DNA from: a bacterium
GTDB taxonomy: Bacteria; Planctomycetota; J058; JAJDCP01
Assembly: GCA_030428695.1 (NCBI GenBank)
Contig: JAUIEM010000236.1
Location: 1-15,479, forward strand
DNA length: 15,479 nt
Direction of reading: 5' to 3'
Shown: positions 7,389-13,100 of the stretch, one piece after another
Layout of the letters: each line of letters begins with the position of its first letter
How positions within the stretch are numbered: the first letter of the stretch is position 1
Translations under genes and position numbers: made by a program
The notes under the pieces: model-generated
Databases searched by the model: none
The model's input: only the letters and a program-made list of their open reading frames with translations
What the model was told of the DNA's origin: nothing

Positions 7389-7967
7389 CTACTCGACCTT
7401 CTCCTGCAGGGTCTCGAGGATGGTCGCGGGCGGGTAGACGTTCTCGGTGAAGCCGATATGCGAGCGGCCCCAGCCGTCGAGGCCGGCGACGAAGCGGCCG
7501 CTCTCGCGCTCGTAGGCGAAGGCGACCAGCCGCGCCCAGCCCTCGCGCAGGGAGTAGCCGATCTCGAGCAGGAAGGGCACGCTCTCGAGATGCTCCTCGG
7601 GCACGTAGTATTCCGGGTAGGGGATCGGGATGCCGATGATCCAGTCTCCGTGCCAGATCCCGCCCCCCGCGGCGGCCCGCACCTCGACGATGACGTCCGC
7701 CTCCTCGCGCTCGCGGACCAGCAGCGCGCCGTCCTCGGCGAGCATCTGGAAGAAGGCGCTGGCGACGTAGTCCTCGTCGTAGCAGCGTAGGAAGCGCAGG
7801 TCGACGAACACCCGCCGCCCGGCGAGAGGCGTCGCATCGAGCCGGGCGAGGGCGCGCTGATGGGCCGTCGAGACCAGCAGCATCTCCCGGGCGGTGCGGG
7901 GGGTGGTCGTGCTGTGCAGATGCCCGACGCAACCGCCCAGCAGGAGCGCGAGCAGGCTAGCCCGCAT
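7389..7967 (-). CDS. DUF6655-like lipoprotein (second of a paralogous pair)
   Basis: Predicted 192-residue lipoprotein of unknown function. The signal peptide MRASLLALLLGGC has a lipobox with Cys13. The mature part opens with TTTPRTAREMLLVSTAHQRA, then AGRRVFVD, a YDEDYV segment, an ALLVREREEADVIVEVR strand and GIPIPYPEYY, the layout of the DUF6655 family as recalled. It is clearly paralogous to the gene upstream (shared TTTxRTxxEmLLxSTAxxRA and AGRRVF[VI]D, and a similar WARLxxxxYexxxxxxxA region). The ATG overlaps the end of the upstream gene by 11 bases, and AGGA lies upstream, so translational coupling is likely. The DUF number is from memory; the lipoprotein call and paralogy are directly visible. 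Confidence 0.78.
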   Translation of the reverse strand: MRASLLALLLGGCVGHLHSTTTPRTAREMLLVSTAHQRALARLDATPLAGRRVFVDLRFLRCYDEDYVASAFFQMLAEDGALLVREREEADVIVEVRAAAGGGIWHGDWIIGIPIPYPEYYVPEEHLESVPFLLEIGYSLREGWARLVAFAYERESGRFVAGLDGWGRSHIGFTENVYPPATILETLQEKVE

Positions 7968-8601
7968 CCGGCTGTTCCTCGGCGTTCTCCGGCGGATCGG
8001 CGAGGGCGTCCTCGTCGGGGTAGATGTCGTTCGAGAAGTCGAACGGCCCCATGAAGAAGATCCACCAGGCGCTGTAGTAGGCCTTTCCCCACAGGTCCCC
8101 CGAGCTGGCGATGTAGCCCCGGGTGTCCGGATCGTAGACCCAGAGCTGGAGCTTCGCCCAGCCCTCCTGCTTGTCGCGGTAGAACAGGTAGAGCGACGGT
8201 GTCTGGGTGGTCAGGGTGGTCTGAGGAATCGGCAACGGCAACGGCGGGAGGCCGATCCCCCAGCTCGCGTCGTTGATGCCGAGGGCGCCGTTGCGCAGCT
8301 CGAGGACACGCTCCGGCTCGTCGCTCACCTCCTCGATCAGCACCACCCCGCGGGCGCTGAGGAAGTGGCGCAGGGCGCTGAGCACGTAGCCCTTGTCGTA
8401 GCTGCTGAAGCGGGTGTCGTCGATGAACACCCGCCGCCCGGCGATCCCGAGGGAGTCGAAGGGCAGGCGGGCGATCGCCCGCTCCGCGGCCGTCGACAGC
8501 AAGAGCTGCTCGGTCGAGGTGCGCAGGGTGGTGGTCTCGCGGATGTCGCCGACGCAGCCGGCCAGGCTCAGGAGGGCGATCAGGGCCAAAATCGCGCGCA
8601 C
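7957..8601 (-). CDS. DUF6655-like lipoprotein (first gene of the operon)
   Basis: Predicted 214-residue lipoprotein of unknown function. The signal peptide VRAILALIALLSLAGC has lipobox LAGC with Cys16. The mature start has TTTLRTSTEQLLLSTAAERA, then AGRRVFID, YDKGYVLSAL, a strand ending VLELRNGALG and a Pro-rich LPPLPLPIP loop. These features recall DUF6655 proteins, which are small secreted lipoproteins without assigned activity. The acidic tail (DEDALADPPENAEEQPDAG) is unlike its paralogue. The GTG start was chosen because AAGGAG (8612-8607) lies five bases before it and the signal peptide begins there; a longer frame upstream lacks such support. Promoter candidate directly upstream. It leads the three-gene lipoprotein operon. 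Confidence 0.8.
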   Translation of the reverse strand: MRAILALIALLSLAGCVGDIRETTTLRTSTEQLLLSTAAERAIARLPFDSLGIAGRRVFIDDTRFSSYDKGYVLSALRHFLSARGVVLIEEVSDEPERVLELRNGALGINDASWGIGLPPLPLPIPQTTLTTQTPSLYLFYRDKQEGWAKLQLWVYDPDTRGYIASSGDLWGKAYYSAWWIFFMGPFDFSNDIYPDEDALADPPENAEEQPDAG

Positions 8602-8623
8602 GGGGGCTCCTTGCAAAGCCCCG

Positions 8624-8652
8624 GTTATAGGCCCGCCGCCCGGAGGTCGCAA
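8624..8652 (-). promoter_or_regulatory. Candidate sigma70-type promoter of the lipoprotein operon
   Basis: On the minus strand, TTGCGA (8652-8647), a 17-base spacer and TATAAC (8629-8624) lie just ahead of the first lipoprotein gene. Transcription would begin near 8617, about 16 bases before the start codon, leaving room only for the ribosome-binding site. This is the best promoter match in the window. Confidence 0.5.
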
Positions 8653-8672
8653 GACTCGCCGTGCAACGGAGC

Positions 8673-8700
8673 TTGCGCCGCGGGCGCAGGATGCTATCCT
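8673..8700 (+). promoter_or_regulatory. Candidate sigma70-type promoter of the TraB-family gene
   Basis: TTGCGC (8673-8678), a 16-base spacer and TATCCT (8695-8700), in a TGCTATCCT context, lie 22 bases before the start codon of the TraB-family gene. It is back to back with the promoter candidate on the other strand, with about 20 bases between the two -35 elements, so both could share regulators. Confidence 0.4.
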
Positions 8701-8722
8701 CCCCGACGCCAAAGGAGGCCCC

Positions 8723-9898
8723 GTGGAACAAGGTCCCCAGCTCTCGGACACCGTCTCGCAGATCGAGGCGGACGGCAAGCGTTACACCCTGGTCGGCACC
8801 GCCCACGTGTCCGACAAGAGCGTCGCCGAGGTGCTCCAGGTCATCGAGGACACGCGCCCCGACGTCGTCTGCGTCGAGCTCTGCGACGCGCGCTACAAGG
8901 CCCTGAGCGACAAGACCACCTGGCAGGACACCGACATCTTCGCCGTCGTGCGCTCCGGCCGCACCCTGTTCCTGCTCGCCAACCTCGCCCTGAGCGCCTA
9001 TCAGCGGCACATCGGCCAGAAGCTCGGGGTCAAGCCCGGCGCCGAGCTGATCGCGGCGGTCGAGAAGGCCCAGGAGGTCGGGGCCCGCGTCGAGCTGATC
9101 GACCGCGACGTGCACATCACCCTCAAGCGCACCTGGGCGAACCTCGGCTGGTGGAAGAAGCTCGGGCTGATGAGCTCGATCCTGGCCGGCGTCTTCAGCC
9201 GCGAAGAGCTCAAGGCCGAGGACATCGAGGAGCTCAAGCAGGAGTCCAACCTGTCCGGCATGCTCGAGACCCTCGCGAAGGAAGTCCCGGAGGTCAAAGC
9301 GCCGCTGATCGACGAGCGCGACAAGTACATGGTCGCCGGCCTGAAGGCGTGCGGCGGCGAGAACGTCGTCGGGGTCGTCGGCGCCGCCCACGTGCCCGGC
9401 ATGCGCCGGGTCTTCGACAGCGACATCGACATCGAGCCCCTGCGCGTGCTGCCGCCTCCCTCGAAGCTGGTCGCGGTGCTGAAGTGGGTGCTGCCGATCG
9501 CGATCGTCGGCGCCTTCGCGTACGGCTACTTCACGAAGGCCGACCTCAGCGTGCAGGAGATGCTGACCGCCTGGATCCTGCCGAACGCGGTGTTCGGTGC
9601 GCTGTTCACCGCCATCGCCGGCGGCAAGCTGTTGTCGATCCTGACCGCCCTGGTCGCCTCGCCGATCACCAGCCTGAACCCGCTGCTCGGCGCCGCGATG
9701 GCGGTCGGGCCCGTCGAGGCCTGGCTGCGCAAGCCGACGGTCGCCGACTTCGAGAGCGTCCACGAGGACTTCACCTCGGTGCGCGGCGTCTACCGGAACC
9801 GCGTAACGCGCGTCCTGCTCGTCGCCCTCCTGTCCAACGTCGGCTCGGCGATCGGCGGCCTGGTCGGCTTCTCCTGGCTGCTCGCCCTGCTGGCCTGA
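8723..9898 (+). CDS. TraB-family (TraB/GumN-like) membrane protein
   Basis: Predicted 391-residue protein, the usual size for the family. It has the two conserved GxxH motifs, GTAHVS (25-30) and GAAHVPG (220-226), plus VELCDAR (51-57). The family was named after the enterococcal pheromone-shutdown protein TraB and belongs to the Tiki/TraB/EreA/GumN metal-dependent hydrolase-like group; the bacterial function is mostly unknown. The N-terminal domain (1-245) is soluble, and the C-terminal part carries several membrane segments (about 251-269, 282-300, 303-330, 362-390). The GTG start is fixed by a full AAAGGAGG Shine-Dalgarno at 8711-8718. It is transcribed divergently from the lipoprotein operon and is followed after seven bases by a truncated GFA gene. 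Confidence 0.9.
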   Translation: MEQGPQLSDTVSQIEADGKRYTLVGTAHVSDKSVAEVLQVIEDTRPDVVCVELCDARYKALSDKTTWQDTDIFAVVRSGRTLFLLANLALSAYQRHIGQKLGVKPGAELIAAVEKAQEVGARVELIDRDVHITLKRTWANLGWWKKLGLMSSILAGVFSREELKAEDIEELKQESNLSGMLETLAKEVPEVKAPLIDERDKYMVAGLKACGGENVVGVVGAAHVPGMRRVFDSDIDIEPLRVLPPPSKLVAVLKWVLPIAIVGAFAYGYFTKADLSVQEMLTAWILPNAVFGALFTAIAGGKLLSILTALVASPITSLNPLLGAAMAVGPVEAWLRKPTVADFESVHEDFTSVRGVYRNRVTRVLLVALLSNVGSAIGGLVGFSWLLALLA

Positions 9899-9905
9899 GG
9901 CCGCG

Positions 9906-10055
9906 ATGCCCTTCCGCGGAAGCTGCCTGTGCGGCGCGGTCACCCTCCGGGTGGACGGCGCGCCGCTCCTGTCGGGCTACTGCCAGGTCCTGGTGTGGGG
10001 CGGCCGGAACCTTGGCGTCTCCCGCCGCTCGAGCAGACCAGCAGGAAGCCGATGA
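9906..10055 (+). pseudogene. Truncated GFA-family gene (N-terminal remnant)
   Basis: Starting at an ATG seven bases after the TraB-family stop, the frame reads MPFRGSCLCGAVTLRVDG, then APLLSGYCQ: the N-terminal zinc-binding start (GSCxCGAV) of the GFA family (glutathione-dependent formaldehyde-activating enzyme fold). The expected CHCxxCRxxSG motif and the other 90 or so residues are missing. From about nt 9984 the frame reads unrelated sequence and stops after 49 residues. A remnant of a gene that once lay downstream of the TraB-family gene, cut by a deletion or insertion. Confidence 0.65.
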
Positions 10056-10070
10056 CGGAACACAGCATCG

Positions 10071-10088
10071 CCCCCCTCCGGGGGGAGG
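10071..10088. terminator. Candidate GC hairpin between converging genes
   Basis: CCCCCC-TCC-GGGGGG (10071-10085), with the alternative pairing CCTCC-GGGG-GGAGG (10075-10088), lies in the short gap between the plus-strand TraB/GFA remnant and the 3' end of the minus-strand giant gene. Its position between convergent genes suggests a bidirectional terminator. There is no T-run on either strand. Confidence 0.3.
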
Positions 10089-10113
10089 CAAGCGAAAGCC
10101 ATGCCGTCTGGGC

Positions 10114-13100
10114 TCAGAGCTTGGCCATCCGCTCGGCGAGGAAAGCGGCGAGCATGTACTTGCGCCCGGCCTTGACCAGGGCCTGGCGTACCTTGTCCCG
10201 GTCTTCGCTGCGCTTCTTCTGCTCCGCGTCGAGGTCTTCCTTCGTCGGCCCCTTGTCGTCGTCGTTCTTGGCGTCGACCTTCTTGGCGTCGTCCTTCTTG
10301 TCGTCCTTCTTGTCGTCGGCCTTCTTGGCGGCCTTCTTGACGTCCTTGACCGCGACCAGCACCTCCGGCTCCGCAGAGTTGTCCGCCTCGAACACGGCGA
10401 TCAGCTTCCCGATCAGCTCCGTCCGCCGCGCGTGCACCCCCGGAGTGCCGAGGGAGTCGGCATAGCGAGCCTTGATCGCGTTCCCGTCGCGGCGGAGCTC
10501 GACCGTGAGCCAGTGGTAGTCGCTGCTCAGCTTCGGGTCCTCCGCGCCCGTCAGGAGGATCAACACCAGCCGATCGCCACCCTCGGCGAAGTCGACGAGC
10601 TTCTGCTCGGCCTCGTAGTAGACCGCGGTCTTGCGCCGGAGCACCTCCCTGACCTGGGCGAAGGACTGGACCAGCGGCACCTTCTTCTTGTCGTCCCCGA
10701 GAAGCTCCTCGAGCTGAGCGTTCGAGAGGTTGTTCGTGTGGTTGCTGCCCAGGTGGGGCTGGAACTCGTCGCGGTCGACCAGGTTGGCGTCCCCGTTCGC
10801 CACGAGCAGGCGGGCATTGAAGACCGCGTGCTGGCCGCAGCGCAGGTCGATCTGCTGCAGACAGGCGAGACGGCTGATCGGATCGCCGTCCTCGGCCGTG
10901 ATGTTCACAGGCATCACATCCGGATCGGGGATCGGGCTGGACGAGGGCGGATCGACCCAAAAGGCGGGAACGCTCGCGATCACGGCGGCGAAGCGGGCGA
11001 CATCGGCCTCTCGGTCGGCGCCTGCCAGGGAGTCGAGGTAGCGGGCGTGGAGCCCGCCCTGCTGCCGCGACAGCTCGATCGTGTAGTAGTGGTGGACCGC
11101 GTTCACTCCGACCTGGCTCCCGTCCAGCTGGGCGAAGAAGGCCGTGTTGACGATCGTCACCAGCCGGTCCTTGTCTCCGGAGAGGAAGGCTCGAAGTCCG
11201 TCGGCGCCGGTCAGCGCATCCGGACACAGCACCTGCGCGGGGTACGAGATCACGGGCACCTCGTCAGCGTGCGCGCCGAGCAGCTCGACCACATCGTCGT
11301 CGCCGATGTTGACGGCCTCCCCGTCCTCGTACATGTTCTTCAGGTTGTCGTTGCTCTGGACCCGCTCCGCCACGCGGGCGTTGGTCAGGGCGTCGTCGTC
11401 GCCGCTCAGCAACTGCAGGGCGTGGAAGGCCGCGCGCTGGCCGCAGGTGTTGGCGCCCTGGGCTAGACAGGCGATGCGCTCGATGGTTCCCCCGAGCTTC
11501 TCGGACGTCTTCTGCGCGCGGTCGAAGTCCCCCGCCCCCGGGGCCGGTCCCTTGCCGTCCTTGCCGGTCCCCGGTTTCGCGCCGGTCTTTCCGTTCACGG
11601 CTTGCGATCCGGTGCTACGCGGGAGCTTCGGCAGCAACGCGGCGAAGAGCTCGCCAGGGTCGGGGAACATCTGGACGTAGCGCTCGTAGTCCTCGCCGAG
11701 TCCGACGTCCGCGAGACATTGCTTGAAGTGCTCGCGGGTCACGCTGCCCTTCTTGTTCAGTGTGTCGAAGACCTTCAGGACCAGCTCGTCGTCCTTCGCG
11801 GCGCCGGCCGTCGACTGGGCTCTGATGAACTTTGCGCGGTTGCCCTGGACCAGGATGTCGATCAGCGCGCGCCGCATCGTGCCTTCCGGACCGTTGTTGT
11901 GCAGGTTGACGATCGAGAGGGAGTGTTTGAGATGGCGCGCCGCCATCAACCGGGGTGCCTTCGTGAAGTCCGGCAGGAACATGATGCGCAGGATCGCGCC
12001 CGGGTCGAGGTCACGGAAGGTGTCGCGCAGCGCTTCCCAGAACCCCTCCTCCTGGGGCGCGATCTCGGCTCCGGTGCCGCGCTGCGTGAGGTAGTAGCAG
12101 GCGCGGTAGATCGAGCGCTCCTTGAGCTGCACCCAGGAGCTCCCGAACCGCTTGCGTTGTGCGCGCTCGGCCTCGCTGCGCTGCAAGGCCTTGCGCCCGG
12201 TCCAGAACCAGTCCTCGCCGAGGGAGTAGCGGCCGTCGGCGCGGTTGATCAGCTGCTGGGCGCGGAAGCGTAGCCGCTCGTCGGAGACCAGCCGGGACTT
12301 GACCGCGGCCTTCACCCGCTTGGTCAGCCGCGGGAGGTTGTGCTTCTTCTTGTCGGCCTCGAGCTCTTCGATGCGTCGCCGCAGGTTGGCGAGGGAGATC
12401 TGCTCCTCGACGCTGAGGTCGTGCGCAACTCCTTTGCCGTGCTCGGCCGCGACGGTCCCCAGCAGGAGCAGCCTGTCGATCCTGACGTGGTCGATCGCGC
12501 TGTCGATGTCGGCGAAGTCCATCGCCTTGAGCTTGCTGAGCCTGTCGGCGTAGTTGTAGTCCGGGTAGGGGCGACGGTTGTCCGGCAGCTCCTGGCGGTT
12601 CGGGAGAGACTCTTCTGGCAGGCAGCGCGGGTCTGGGGCCGGGTAGCGCGGCGCGAGGTACTTCAACAGGTAGAGGAGCTCGAAGGACTCGCTGGTCTTC
12701 AGCCCGGCGCGCCTGCCGCTCTTCTTGTCGAGCTCCTTCTCGTAGCGGCGTGCGACGACGTCCTGCGACCAGGTCTGGATGTTCTTGGCCCCCCACTCGG
12801 CGCATTTCGCGCCGAGCACGCCGAGCTGCAGGCCGAGGGCGACCGGCCCGCCGTAGCCGGAGGCGTACATGCAGCCCGACGCGGCCAGCACCGCCCCGAG
12901 GGCGAACTCCCAGGCGTCCTGGGCGAAGCGGTGCTGGAGCAGCTTGTCGATGTGCCGGCTCGCCGCCATCCCCGCCGCCGCCCGGTCGGGATCGACCTTC
13001 TTCAGCTGGTCTTCCGGCGGCGCGTCGAGCTCGGGCTGCTCCTTCTGGAGCGCGTTGTACATCTTGATGCGCTGGCGGGTGCCCTTGGCCATGTAGACGA

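Noticed and set aside
5501..7450. 649-codon plus-strand open frame opposite the MRJP-peptidase gene
   Set aside because: No domain is recognisable and the composition is skewed to Arg/Gly/Ala/Asp; the minus strand holds a complete zinc peptidase motif set.
7957..8778. Longer version of the first lipoprotein gene starting at 8778
   Set aside because: It would run through the promoter region and overlap the divergent TraB-family start; the lipoprotein signal peptide and Shine-Dalgarno place the start at 8601.
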